Source of the DNA: Capillidium heterosporum
Lineage: Eukaryota > Entomophthoromycota > Entomophthoromycetes > Entomophthorales > Capillidiaceae
Reading direction: 5' to 3'
NCBI GenBank assembly: GCA_016630905.1
Contig: WBMQ01000019.1
Coordinates: 47,521 to 111,520, forward strand
Length of the DNA stretch: 64,000 nucleotides
The notes beneath the pieces are model-generated. The model searched no databases. It worked only from the letters and a program-made list of their open reading frames with translations, and was not told where the DNA came from. Each line of letters opens with the position of its first letter. The stretch's first letter is position 1. The position numbers and the translations under genes were made by a program. Shown one piece after another: positions 11,468 to 23,852 of the stretch.

Positions 11468-12019
11468 ATGTCGACTTACCTAGATAGCTGAATGATTGGT
11501 CCTATAATAGTAGGTTAGTTTGTTTATAAATTGTCACAGATGTAGTTATTTTAATTTCAAAGCACGATTTAATATTTAATTTATTAGTATTCAGTAATTT
11601 TAATAACATGTGTATCTACAAGGATATTTAAATTTAGCAATTTTTAGAGCCATGTATAAACATTCTACTTTTCTGTTAGTAGTCTATTCTCAATGATCTT
11701 TATCATTTGTACGAAAATATCCTTTCGGAATTTGGCATTCCATTAGAATTTACATTGATGAATTTAAATATTTGATTATCCATTCATTCCTATCATTATT
11801 TTATAAGAGTATTTCTACAACTACATGTATATTTGAGTATTTGCTCAACACTACTCCAAGCAGATTACAATTGCCAAAAACCTAACCTTCATTGAACCAA
11901 TGATTTATTTTCGATCAGCCTCAGGATTTTCACCAATAAAAGCCTTTAATTAATAGCTACTTTTGAAATTCAATATTAAATTTATCCCACAACCTACTAT
12001 TTATTATCAAAGTTATCTG
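11468..12019. other. intergenic, no gene seen
   Basis: AT-rich spacer between the Ubp8-like gene and the U6 promoter. Confidence 0.4.
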
Positions 12020-12027
12020 TTTATAAG
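12020..12027 (+). promoter_or_regulatory. TATA element of the U6 gene
   Basis: Reads TTTATAAG and sits about 30 nt before the inferred U6 5' end, where Pol III U6 promoters place their TATA box. Confidence 0.6.
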
Positions 12028-12053
12028 GATTTCTTTTCTAATATAATTGTCAA

Positions 12054-12080
12054 GACTGCTTGCAGTCCTCTGACACCTGA

Positions 12081-12112
<32 letters not shown>

Positions 12113-12174
12113 GGCCCCTGCACAAGGATGACACGTAAATCTTGATTGGATTACCTCTTCGGAGGGCTTTTTTT
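12054..12174 (+). ncRNA. U6 spliceosomal snRNA
   Basis: The core is unmistakable: AAAATTGGAACGATACAGAG from 12082, then GATTAGCATGGCCCCTGC, ACAAGGATGACACG and AAATC. It includes the ACAGAGA box that pairs with 5' splice sites and the AGC triad of the catalytic centre. A 5' hairpin (GACTG-CTTG-CAGTC, 12054-12067) replaces the usual 5' stem-loop sequence. A T-run at 12168-12175 is the Pol III terminator. No mRNA-type intron interrupts it, unlike fission yeast U6. The exact 5' end is inferred from the hairpin and the TATA distance. Confidence 0.95.
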
Positions 12175-12175
12175 T
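12167..12175 (+). terminator. Pol III oligo-T terminator of U6
   Basis: A run of eight to nine T directly after the U6 3' sequence GGAGGGC. Confidence 0.75.
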
Positions 12176-13729
12176 AGCAAATTTACAATTTTTGTATCGA
12201 AGTTTATTAGAATATCTTTTGTACTGTTCAACAAGAAGCTTGTATAATGAAGTAAACATCAGCTAAGGTCCAATTTTACTTTTTTGATTATTTGGTTTTA
12301 GTTTGAAGAATAGACGGAAGTATAACCTTTCAACAGTAGAACACAAAATGAAAGTTTAAATTTTAATAGAAGCCTCGAATATTTTCTTACAGATGTTCCA
12401 AACGCTTAGGAGTTGAAGTACAATTAACAACTTTTGAATTTTTTAAAAGGGGCGGAAGGCAACCAACCTCCAGCATCATTGTAGAGGACAATTATGTCTG
12501 GAATAAGAGTAAAATCAATCTGTGTAAAATGGCTTCTTACGGGAATCACCTAAATTCACGTACTATCAACCATGATTAAAGCGAAGGTGATAAAAATAAG
12601 TTGATGCATTTCCATTCTTAGGTAATTCCAGTATATATTTTTAAATTTGTTAAGCAATATAATTTTACTTCTTCCTATCCGCTATTTCCATTTTAAAATA
12701 ATATTGAATTATAGTATCTTTTGCTTTTCCTTATTTCAGGTATAATTATAAAGTGTGCTATTTGAACTCTATTGCTTACATGTAGTTCTAGGGTTACAAC
12801 TACCCAGTTTCTAATAAGCTTAAGTTTGAAGTACGCTTAAGTGATAATTATAAGCTATAGTAAATTCAATACAGCAGCTCTAATGCAAAGGTATTTTAAG
12901 CATATAATCATTTGTGTAATCAACATAAGTAGTCGCTAAAGGCAATGTCGATGTACTATTGGATTTTATTTTAGTAAGTTTATCTATATAAGTTTCTGGA
13001 CTATTTTTTGACTATCGATTTATCGATTACTCATTGAAAAGTATTAGTCAATTAGTTAGACGTGCTGCTCCATTAGGATATTCATATTTTTGCTGTAGCG
13101 AAACAATTAGTGATACTAGTCGACTTTGAGCTTATTGGATTCTTTGATTTTATATTCATTAGCTCCCAATTGACGTCGATTTTCATAATGCTAGAATAAA
13201 TTCATTATACTAGATATAGGTCTATATAATGTAGGTAGCAGAAAAGCATTCATGATTTTGAATTATTTCAAGTTGATATATCTAAGGACTGGTAAGGTTT
13301 GCTATATATCTTTTGCACAAGGTATGTTCATAGTTTTATTTTGTATTTGACTATGACAAAAATTACTTCCCTTATATATGTTTAATTTTAATTATTCGTA
13401 TTAATTTAATCAACACGTAAACGTAAATGTTTTTTAGATTTCTATATATATATCTCCTCAGGTATGTTCGAAAGTCTACACTTTTGAATCGATTAATGGT
13501 TGTGTAGCACCAGAGTATCTTAAGTTTAGCATATGTTTGATCTAAGTGTCTAAAGCAAAGAAGTGAGACTATATGTTCTTAAAGGTTGGTGTGTATTTTT
13601 GGTATAAATGGTATAGATGTGGTATTTTTTAAAGTATAATTTACAGTCTTATACCATTCTAGCTTATTAAAAATTGAAACAGTTTCGGTAAAACTATGTT
13701 TGAAAGATACACAGCTATGATTAAGAATC
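12176..13729. other. intergenic, AT-rich, no gene seen
   Basis: Long AT-rich stretch downstream of U6. I see no convincing exon, tRNA or repeat. Confidence 0.4.
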
Positions 13730-15060
13730 ATTTATTTTAGCGACGTTGGTCTTGGCTCAGCTAGATAGAGTAATTTAGGTAGTTGGATCTCCAGACTGTC
13801 CAGCTGAAGGTCCAGGTTTGGTCCAAGCCAAAACGAGGACTTCAATTCTTTAGATCCGCCTTTGAGTGGAGCTGCCTATGCTTCTAATCCCCCATTTAGA
13901 CAGCCGCCGTAGCAATTTAATTGCCCTATATATGAATATTTTTGGAGCAAAAATAGCCGAGTGCTATGTTTATAATAAATTAAAGGTGATATCAGCTTCC
14001 CATCGTTACCGGGTATATAATTTCAAAGCGTTTAGGGGGTTTTGTTTTGCAGCCTTGTCTCAAATGATCAAATATAGCTCGCTTTTACTGCTGGTCCATT
14101 TCTATACTTTAATGACAAAAATTTTTCTGGGTGGGATGTGTAGTTGGGATCTAGCTCAGCAGCAGTCAACTCCATCTAGATTTTCCCGATGAATTCACTG
14201 CTTCTGTCAGTCAAGCTTCCAAAGGAGCTTTAGCTTTGGTTTTTAAGAAAAAGCGTATGTTCAAATCGGGATATAATTATAGTAAAGCAACCGAAACGGG
14301 TTTTTCTTGATTCAGTAAGCTTTCTGTGCTAAATTAGAAATTTCTTATTAATGTTTATAAACCGTACTTTCTGCTTGATATATGAGAATTTCTTATATCA
14401 ATAAGTACAATGAATAGGGTTATGTAATCGTATAGAATACTTTTAACGATATCTAACACTTAGTAACAATTTGGCAGCAGCAAAAAGTATTTTCATCGGC
14501 AGCCGCTCCTTCAAGTTCAAACTTGATGCGAAGGATAATTTTAGTGTATGTTCCGAAGGAATACTAAATATAACGCATAGGTCGACATTTATAGCCTGGT
14601 TAAGTTATTGTTATGGCGATAGATGTGTTGGAATTTAAAGGAGTAGGGCTAGACCGACTTTGCATAATGCAATTAATTCAAGTAAAAGTTGGTGGAGGTA
14701 AGGAGTTTCAGCGTTGTTGTTAATACCTTTCCTTATATGTCGTTGGAAATATCGACCCAGCCCTTTATCTCTAATGCAAATAACCTTTTTGAAAGGTTTT
14801 CGATATAGAAATAGGCTGTAGGATTTCTCTAGTTTTACAGCGTTATCACTTGAAGGTCCTTTGACTGCTGCTTGGCTTTTAGTGGATATGCCAAAAAAGG
14901 ACAGGATTCCAGCTACATTATCCTTCTAACCTTTGCTAAAACTTATCAAGTGCTTACCCCATCTTTCAACAAGGCACCGTTATTGAGAAGTTTGAGTCTA
15001 GAAATGTCTAGGTTGATGCCACTCTAAATCTCAAACCAAATTTCTATAGTTAGTTAGCAG
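13730..15060 (+). pseudogene. decayed protein-coding remnants, identity unknown
   Basis: The composition is richer than its surroundings and several short frames read like real protein but are broken by stops and frame changes. Examples are a Pro-rich frame near 13852-13918 ending SNPPFRQPP, a frame near 14180-14310 containing FPDEFTASVSQASKGALALV, and one near 14870-15025 containing AKKGQDSSYIILLTFAKTYQ. I do not recognise the family and cannot tell whether this is one gene or several. It could instead be a multi-exon gene whose introns I failed to find. Functional status is therefore uncertain. Confidence 0.25.
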
Positions 15061-15439
15061 ATGTCATTTAAGTTTTAAACTTATCTAGGTTGCACTTATA
15101 GCTCGGTTAAAATATTATGAATAGCTATAGAACCTGGCACCAGCTCTACAGTTATGGATAAAACCGATCAGAACAACCACAAACACCAGATCAAGACCAA
15201 CTTAGTAGACACCTGACTACCAACATCAAATCGTAAAAATTTTACCTAATTGAGGTCGAATCTAGATTCTAGGTAAAGTGCTGCTAGCTATTTTAAGAGA
15301 AATTCAAATCTCTGCAGTCCTTTTTATAACGATGCCATTCGAGCATAACTTGTGCTAGAGCAAATGTAATAGCTACCAAAGTCAAATCTATATATAAAGC
15401 ATCCTCCCCACCTCAAACTGCTACCTCATTTTATAAAAA
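15061..15439. other. upstream region of the homeobox gene
   Basis: Contains a TATATATAAAG element at about 15389-15398, some 40-50 nt before the homeobox ATG. Nothing else recognised. Confidence 0.4.
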
Positions 15440-15964
15440 ATGAATTCGCAGTTCCACATCATCTATCAAACCAAGACCAACAGTGAGAAAGTAAACGAAA
15501 CTACTCAGTTCAGCAAGTTGAATTCAGACGACAACTCCAACGACGAGTCCAAGCGAATCTCCAACAAATCTCAGCATACCAAGATGCGATTGGAGTCGGT
15601 CTTCCAAGTGTACCCTAACCCTTGTGGCGACCTAAAAGCTGCTTTGGCCATGGAATTAGGCCTAGAGCCACGCAAGCTACAAATATGGTTTCAAAATAGG
15701 AGGGCCAAGGAACGAGCTTTATCTAAGAAAGCTTCGCCACCTAGCAACTCGGCCGAATATCCAACTACCTGTAAAAAAGATGGTAGTAACCGTCCTGAGT
15801 TAAGTACCAAAGCCCGTCTCAGTGAGTTTTCTTCTAGTCCCAAGCAGTACGAACTACACGAGAACCATCAGACTGGCGTCTCATCCTCCCCTATCAAACG
15901 GTACCGAGGCTCCCCTTCCTCGTCACCGACCCACCCCATGAACATACTTAACTTAATCGACTAA
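15440..15964 (+). CDS. homeodomain transcription factor
   Basis: A sequence-specific DNA-binding protein of 174 aa, encoded without introns. The homeodomain spans about residues 36-97; its recognition helix is plain in RKLQIWFQNRRAKERA, with the invariant Trp, Phe, Asn and Arg of helix 3. Helix 1 is less standard (KMRLESVFQVYPNPCGDL), but the spacing to helix 3 is that of a typical 60-residue domain. The C-terminal half is Ser/Pro-rich (SSSPKQYE, GSPSSSPTHP) and may be regulatory or disordered. An upstream TATA element supports the chosen ATG. Targets cannot be inferred; fungal proteins of this kind often act in development or mating. Confidence 0.88.
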   Translation: MNSQFHIIYQTKTNSEKVNETTQFSKLNSDDNSNDESKRISNKSQHTKMRLESVFQVYPNPCGDLKAALAMELGLEPRKLQIWFQNRRAKERALSKKASPPSNSAEYPTTCKKDGSNRPELSTKARLSEFSSSPKQYELHENHQTGVSSSPIKRYRGSPSSSPTHPMNILNLID

Positions 15965-18900
15965 CCTACATATGTACATTCCTATTTATTCCTATAGCGG
16001 CTTTACAATAAAATTGCACTTTCAATATATTTTAGCATTTTAATTTAATAATCTACCATCTATATTAGAAATCCAACATCAGTTTGGAGCTAAAGTTTAG
16101 CCTTCCGGGTAAGCCAATTCTACCAACTATTAAACTTTGAACAAATTTGGATATGGCTTCAAAAGAATGTTCCTATTTCAAAGCTATGTTGGGATGTTGA
16201 CCGCTTTACCGACAAAAATGGACATAACTCAATTCCTCCAATATTTGCCTATGAATCTGACAAATTTATTTTCTAAATATTTACCAGCTCATGTCACTTG
16301 CTATGGGGATGTGCTACCAATAAGGAAATCAATATATAGATATGTTTTGTAAAGAAAGGAAAGTCAAGTAGATTTGGAAAGTTACCCCTGCAATCCTTTG
16401 CTAAAATTCACCAAAATTATATCGCTGAGCTACATCTATATCTCTATTTGACGATATAGCGCTACTTTAATCAACGGATAATGAACTGTCTATCCAAAAC
16501 AGGTTTTCTAAGGGCGAACAAAGAAATAGCGAGAATGAAATAAAAATTATATGGATGAGAATAAGCTATCAAATACCAGTATTTTTATAGGTGATGAGGC
16601 AACCTTTAGAAGATGAAAAGTTTTTTGAAGTTGATGTGAAATCGGTATATACCTACTTTGAGCACACCACTACAAAGGTTAAGAGATGTCCAAACGCGAA
16701 CGTTTGGTTCCGAGAGTTTGTGCTATTTGAAACCCATCGAATTTAAGTCGGAAGTTGATATGTTCACAGTACAGCCATACCTTCTCAAATCGAAGTTGGC
16801 CTCCCCTAATTCATATCACTTTTTGATACTAAAAATTCAAATCATTTCTATAAACGATTGAATTTGATAACCACGTTTTCAAACCTCATGTAGCTGAAGG
16901 TTGTGCTACCTTGTTATCCTTATCGCTATGTTCTCTTAATGACCCCTCACTATTACATTCTGTACAGGCACCCACAGAACAAGAATATTCCTGTAACTTT
17001 TATAGAAAATAAAACCATTTTAACAAAGTTTTTCCTCATGAAGAAGGTGAATAAAGGTGTACTATCGTTAAAGCTTTAATATATTAGTTACTGGAACATA
17101 TGAGTATAAGGGTATATAGGTAAGTTTGGTTCCTAAACCAATTAAAGTTTAAGGACGTAGCTACAATAACACTTTAGATTGGCAGGTCTTGGCGGTCATT
17201 GAATATTGACACAGGTTGCCCATCTGACTTGTGTAAGATATCCGAATTTCTCTTATATAGTCACTGAGTCTATTTTGATAGTATGGAGCCGTAAATTTAT
17301 ATTAGGGGGCGAATGTTTTTCATATATTTTGGAATGAAATTGCTATTTAGAAATAGTACTTGCCGTAATAGTTCGTTTCTGTATAACTCACCTGGTGCTA
17401 TTCACTTGTACTTTGATTGTGGAAATAGGGTCTTACTAAATGGATATATTTATAATGTATTGGAGGTTGATAGGGGGTTATATTACTTTGCCTTATTTAT
17501 GTATTGCATTCCTACCATATGAAATTTATATCGAATCAATACAATACGTGATCAAGTGGAAGTATGTGTTGCAAGAAGATTATCAAAAATTGCTGAGTCT
17601 ACCCGTCCCTATAATATCTATTTTGTATGTAAATTAATCAATGCTATGGAAGCTGGAAAGCATATGTTTGAGCGCCACTTTGAGAACATGCATTGAAGTC
17701 AATATACCTTTAGCTTCGGTTCTAAAAAATAGCTATATATGGCATTTTCTTATACCTTAACCGGTTACATATACCTGATTCTCAGAAACTTTATTACAAC
17801 TTTCATTGCAATAGCTGCTTTCCGATTATCCACATCCCAGTCTGAAAGCAAATCGAATTGTATAAGAACAATGGACCTTCCGATCCCAATTGCCATCCTG
17901 CGAAAACCTTAGTAATGGTGAATCCACTATCAACCTCAACATGCCATAAAAGTCCATTTTCCTATCGCTATTTCCTCGATGTTCTCACTACTTCAAAAGG
18001 CGCCATACACATAAACCAGACATGTTAGTAATTTTTACTAATACTTTTTCCGCAATAGATCTCAGCAAATTTTAGGCAAAGGTTAAGTTATCAGTGGATT
18101 GCTTTTCAAACAAATATATAGGTAGCTGAGCTTTACCCTATTTACTTGGACCCTTCAAAATATCCAGTACAAACTAAACTTCTATTGAGTTTGGACCTAA
18201 ATCGGATTAACTAAATTGGAAAGGAAGGTTTGTAAAGTAAAGAACCAAGCCACTTCTATACATGATTGTAAAGGAAGCTTCAAAGTGACATCGAGCGGTA
18301 GACCTAGACTTTGAAAGTATAAAGCGGCAGGAATAAGTTCTATTGTGTTTACATTTACTCCATAAATAATGGAATGGAACCTTACCTACCTTAAACTTGA
18401 TGGTAGGTATATACCTTTTATATTATTTTTTAGATGCGATTATATTAAAGTTGTCGAAATTATCTAAATTTGAAAAACGAATGATGTGTTTAAGTATTAA
18501 GGTTAATAAGCTTTTGAAGCCATATATCGGAGCTCATAGACAAAAGATATATCCCACAAATAGGACGTATTTAATTTCAGTAAAAACATCCCTTTAAACA
18601 AGTCATATACCTCCCCTTAAAAGCTTTTGCAATCCCAACACTAGATTTTTTAAATGAAGTATATATATTGAACTAAAACATACTAAAATTCGCTGTTACT
18701 CTACCTTCTAACTTTGGTATCGGAGTTCTTTGATTTTGGAATAGGTTGTAGAGCTAGAAAATTAATGTTTGGATCGAATGGAATTGATGACTTTACTCTA
18801 AAAGTCAAAAGGCATATTACAAAGCCTAGATTGTCTTTTACATATAGAAGCTTTAAAAGTTGTGGTTATCACTGGTATCCTACCCTTTGTTTTTGCGTGT

Positions 18901-20624
18901 TACTTTAAAATCCATTTGAGCTCTAGCCAGCTCTTTGTTGTAGGTTTCAAAAATAAGGCGACGTAACTATCATAATCGGCTGGGAACCGCTTCTTTTATG
19001 GTAGATATAAGGCTGTCAAAGTTTGGGGTATCCTATATCCGATCAGTAGTTGATTTTGATCACTTTGGGAGGATGGTGGGGCGGCAAGGGAAAGTCCTTT
19101 AGATAGCGATATTGTAGGCGCTTTGTCATTAATGAGATATAGGTTATGTACAACTGGGCGGGTTAATCTCGGCGTATTAGGGTAATGGTAATATATTTAT
19201 GAGTGATATCACTATTAAAGTATAAACAATATAGTTTAGATTGATTATAAGCTATACACTTTAATAGCCACTCTAATGTTCAAGGTACCTTAGCAACTTG
19301 CCTATAAAGTTGATTTCCATGATGAGTATTCGTATATACTACAGAACCTTACAAAACAGCTACGACAGTGGTTACTAAATTGATGAAATAAAGGTTTTGA
19401 GCTATATCTCCGTTCACTTGCGATTGTATTTTAAATATCCATTGTAGTGGGTAAGTAAGTGTTTTCAAGAAACTCCAATTCAACAACTATAATGATGGAT
19501 GCATTAATTTAAACCAATAGTGTGGTAATAAGGCGATAAGTTTGTAATTTTATAGGTTACTAGTGTTGCTATTGGAATTACTCGAGCTTATCAAAATATA
19601 TACTAAATTTGATGTATCTACAACCTTTACCATCCTTCCTTATATTGAAGTTGATTAAAATTAGTTTATCAAATCACCTATAAATTATAATATCATTTAT
19701 CTGTTTAGAGACTTTGGCCTAACAGCTTCAAAATAGATATATGCTTTGTAAATCGGAAAGGATAAAAAGTAAGTCTTTTACTTTGAGCATGATTTTAAAT
19801 ATACATTTCATATCACTTGCAACAGTTCACTTTTAATTGCATTGCGGTCTTAGAAAGCAAAATTCATGATGGCTTAGATCGTGTTGTGGAGTGTCGCTGT
19901 TGATATTAACGGTGAAATTAAGGTAATGAAATCGGATATTGGTATCAAACTTTTACCTTAAGAGTAGTATAGTCAGTTTATGGTAAATTGGAAACAAAAT
20001 CAAAATGTTTGAGGTGTATTAAAAGTAGAATTGTAAATGATTGAAAATATATAGTTTGTAAAATTATCCTTTACTATTAAGTATTTATTTAGCATATATA
20101 TACTAGATATCAATATAAATTATAGATATTAGTATTTTGATATTTGTATTATAATTAAAACTTCAATTTTTACATATGTTGATGATATAAACTAAAGTGA
20201 TGATGAATTGATATTACAAATTTGATCAGTGAAGTGTCAATGGTTTTTTTATAAGCGGTATTAACAATGCTAGTACTATTTTAAATATTGTGCAGCTGTA
20301 AGCTTGGAAACAGAGGGTTGAAGATTACTGGCACGGGATAAGCTTGCATTTGAGAAAAGAATATAATAGATCAATAAACATAGACGCTTCTTCAGAATCT
20401 CTTTCTCAAGTTGTTAAATTATGAAGTATTGAAATTTATAAAGTATATTAAGGTTTAGATTGGCTAATAATTGGATCCTACTAGAATGTTTAGAAATATT
20501 CTCCAATTTTTATGAAGTTCGGCTTTGAACCAATGAACTTGGAATTTCGGGAACACATAAAAGTTTTTGTAACCGAATACTTCCTCATTTCAATAATCAG
20601 ATAGAAAATAGAAACCAAAATAAG
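15965..20624. other. long AT-rich gene-poor region
   Basis: About 4.7 kb with many stops in all frames. The longest open frames are about 66-71 codons and show no domain. I see no tRNA, terminal repeat or tandem array. Parts (16140-16350, 18400-18900) have slightly longer open frames that could be relics, but I cannot support a gene. Confidence 0.45.
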
Positions 20625-21288
20625 ATGCGGTTGGTAAGAAATCTTTTAGTACATACCCAAATCTCGACACGAGTATTAAGTAACAGTCGTTCCATTGCCA
20701 CTACCCAATACCTACGTGAAGAGAAGAATAGTAAAGATGCTGAGAAGGAGGCACCCAAAGCTGAAGAATCAGTTGAAGATTTGAAAGCCAAGCTGGCCGA
20801 AAAGGATAAGCAAGTTGCATCGATGAAGGTACTATATTTTTAAAATTCTTTGTTTAATCTTGTTGAAGGACAACTACCTACGTTCGCTAGCTGAGATGGA
20901 AAACTTGAGACAACGTAGTGATAAGGAAGTTGAAAAGGCTAAGCAATTTGCCATCCAAAAGTTCGTCAAAGATCTTTTAGGCAGCTGTGATGTCCTAACT
21001 ATCGCATTGAAGACGGTCACCCAAAAGAATTTAGACTCCATCCCTGAACTCAAAGATTTCCATACTGGAGTTGACCTGACCGAGAAAGAACTGATGGCCA
21101 CTTTAAAACGTTACGGTGTAGAAAAGATCGAATGTGCCGATAATTTCGATCCCAACTTGCACCAAGCTCTCTACCAAGCTCCCTGTCCCGGTAAAGAAAG
21201 CGGGTCCATCTTGTCGGTAGAGAAGTTAGGATACACTTTGAACGGTAGGGTCATACGACCAGCTCAGGTTGGAGTAGTAAAAAACTAG
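20625..21288 (+). CDS. MGE1: GrpE/Mge1, mitochondrial nucleotide-exchange factor for Hsp70
   Basis: Exchanges ADP for ATP on mitochondrial Hsp70 during protein import and folding (family knowledge). Exon 1 (20625-20828) and exon 2 (20869-21288) are separated by a 40-nt intron (gtacta...tgaag) at a codon boundary, giving 207 aa. The N-terminus is Arg/Ser-rich and amphipathic (MRLVRNLLVHTQISTRVLSN), as expected for a matrix presequence. A long coiled-coil follows (VEDLKAKLAEKDKQ, then DNYLRSLAEMENLRQR), then the C-terminal beta domain with NFDPNLHQALYQ and the terminal LNGRVIRPAQVGVVK, a GrpE signature. Length and order fit yeast Mge1. Nothing unusual. Confidence 0.95.
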
Positions 21289-21882
21289 ATTGGTATGCCT
21301 GCTTTGCACTACCTCCAGTCCCTCATTTGAATTATGGATTTATGTTGTGGGTAAGTGGAACTTTTAATTTGGTACTTTGAGGTTTTTTGGAGTGTTGCTT
21401 GTTTAGATAGAGTAAATGAGATAATAGTAAGTGTTTTTACATTTTAATAGTTGGCTTTTATTTATACAACTCGTACTTAAGTAAATAAATATGTATTTTT
21501 AATATACTGTGTACTTATAAAAACATTTACATAAGTTTTATATTCATTGTTTAAGTATATATTTCAGTTTTTATGTATATACATTCCTATCATATATAAA
21601 ACTATCGATATTCAAATACGTGTATGATGGTTGGCAAAAATTATAACCCTGGACTCTAATCTTAGTGAAGATGTTCAGCATTTCATAAGTGAACAAGTTC
21701 TCAAAAAAGTATATTAAACAAATGCCATTTTTAATCATACTTGAATGCAAAGTATTGGCATACTTGACTGAAAACTAGGTCCGTTTAAACTAAAGTTCGA
21801 TGACAATCGAATATTCAAATCGATGGAAAGGTTGGGGTCTTATCCAAGTTCAAGCTATACCACGTTAAATTTCCAAGGATCT
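21289..21882. other. intergenic, no gene seen
   Basis: AT-rich spacer between convergent genes. Last exon ends of the next minus-strand gene may extend to about 21855 if another frame is used. Confidence 0.4.
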
Positions 21883-22720
21883 TCAGAATTTTGAAAAGGT
21901 GCTGGTACTCCTAGTGGAAAGATTGGGAAGGTGTAAAGGGGAATTTGTGGATTCAAGGAAGAGTGCAAGCTTGCTTCCCCGGATGTTTTTTGGGAACTGG
22001 ATCGTGGTATTAGTTTGAAAAAAATTAAAGTTGTAATTTAACTTGTTTTTTAGCCTTCTCCAACAACATATGCATTTCATTGTGCTTTAGTGTATCTACA
22101 AAGGTAGCGATAAAATCTATTCTAGAATTGTACATTCCTTGTATAGCCAATATTTTCCTTGAGATACACCGTTATCGAGGCCTAGTCCCTTTAGTAGACT
22201 TTTAGTTAAGGGGCAGCCAATCATTAGCACCCATTTGTAAGTAAGCAAATGTTCTGTTTGGGGGTGGGGAATAAGGCTCTCCCGAAACCTTGGCCAATAT
22301 TTGGATAGGTTGAGATAAAGTTTACTATCCTTATTTGTGCCAATATTTTTACCTATCCACAAATAGCGGTACCTGAGATTGTTATAATAGATGTATCTGA
22401 AACTTGGGTTGGCGTCATATATTGGTTTACTGCATACGTCCTGTAAAGGATCCAACCTACAAGATAAAGTTTCACCTCCAGATGTCAGGAGTTGCAAGGT
22501 AGAGTTGAAGGAGATCCACCTCAAGTTTTAAGACAAGTGTGCATTCCAACAATTATGTTACTATTGTATTCGAAAACTTAACCTTAACTGTATATTTGTG
22601 AAAGTGTTGGAGTGTAGGGCCTTCTGTACTGAAATGCAATTTAAACTCCGCCGATAACCAAAGCTGAAGCTGAGTTAGGTCTGTAGTCCGTCCAATACGA
22701 ACTGACACTAACAATACAAA
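21883..22720 (-). CDS. probable multi-exon gene, function unknown
   Basis: Several minus-strand stretches read as protein and look like exons, but I cannot fix the model. An upstream stretch near 22600-22700 contains QLQLWLSAEFKLHFSTEGPT. The main open stretch (about 22170-22524) has no ATG at its 5' end, so it is probably internal, and contains YRYLWIGKN and LNLSKYWPRFRE. A 32-nt intron (22169-22138) would join it in frame to RIDFIATFVDTLKHNEMHML, and a 46-nt intron (22042-21997) leads to a final Pro/Ser-rich exon. Two frames compete at the 3' end (stops at 21883 and 21855). I do not recognise the family. Aromatic-rich, non-repetitive composition argues for a real gene over chance. Confidence 0.4.
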
Positions 22721-23852
22721 CGACGCTAAAGTTTTGTATAATGTTAGTTGAACTGTAGTCTTACGTTAAAACATTTATAATTGTGTATTTATATTTCCGA
22801 TTGATCAAGCTTGAGAATAGAGATAATCTTCATGCCTAAATATATCCATTTTGTTCCATAATTAATGTTATCTAAAATATGTTCCATGCCAAAAGTAATT
22901 ATTTCTTCGAACCTGTTGGTTCTACCTATTCACCTAAAACAGCTTTGTATAAAAGTATTGACAGATATATTACTAATGCATACAGCTGTTGACTCTTCAT
23001 TTCTTATTCATTACCTTCTCATATGTATTCAATAAACTGGTGATTGGTAACTTGTCACGATAGCAGCTGTGTAAACAAATTTAGTGGAACAGATTTGACT
23101 AAACCATATTCAAAGTATATTGAGCGGCTAAAAAAGTATAATAAACTGTTTAGTAAAAGTTCAATTCAACTGATGAACATTAATAATAACCTCAATTTAG
23201 AACTATTGCCACCTATACTTTTGGTAATAATGATTATGGAAATGTTTTCAGGTCGTTAAACTACAAACCAACACTAATAGATAAACTCAATATCCAACTC
23301 TTTTGGTGTAAATATTATAAATTGGATTGAATCACCCATTTATCAACCATATTTTATCTAGTATACAAGTAGTGGATTTGATATCGACCGTTTTAAATAC
23401 GATACAGTACAGTACAATTCAGCATCCAAGTCATTAGCACAGTCAGCCTGCCATTGACTTTTCAACCCACCTCAACCTTTTAAATTTCCACCCCCAGCCA
23501 GATAAAAGCCAATTTATCAAACGACAGCCAAAGAATTGTATATCGACCCCAGAAACCAATCTCTCAGCCAGCGAATATAATTAGAAACTAAATTTTTAAA
23601 CACGCCTTTAAACTGTCGATTAAAATTATTTACCCCTAACCTGGTTTTCATCAGAACTAAAATAATATCGTCTATTTAAATAGTCTAAAGCGTCGCATTC
23701 AGGAGCATCTCCCTTTTCCATAGTTATAAAAACATCAAATTTAGCATCGTAGTTCCTTTTATTCCCTCTCCCAACATTTTTAATTTCTCAAGCAGGCATA
23801 TCGGCCCTATCAACACCAACACCAACGCCTATCCCTGCCAACTTTAAAACCG
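22721..23852. other. intergenic and 5' leader region of the Bni4-like gene
   Basis: A 72-codon frame at 23044-23259 has no recognisable feature. Positions 23450-23850 are richer in C and A and probably form the promoter and leader of the next gene. Confidence 0.4.

Noticed and set aside
13925-13945. Sm-site-like AATATTTTTGGAG sequence suggesting another spliceosomal RNA
   Set aside because: No U1, U2, U4 or U5 core sequence or stem-loops nearby.
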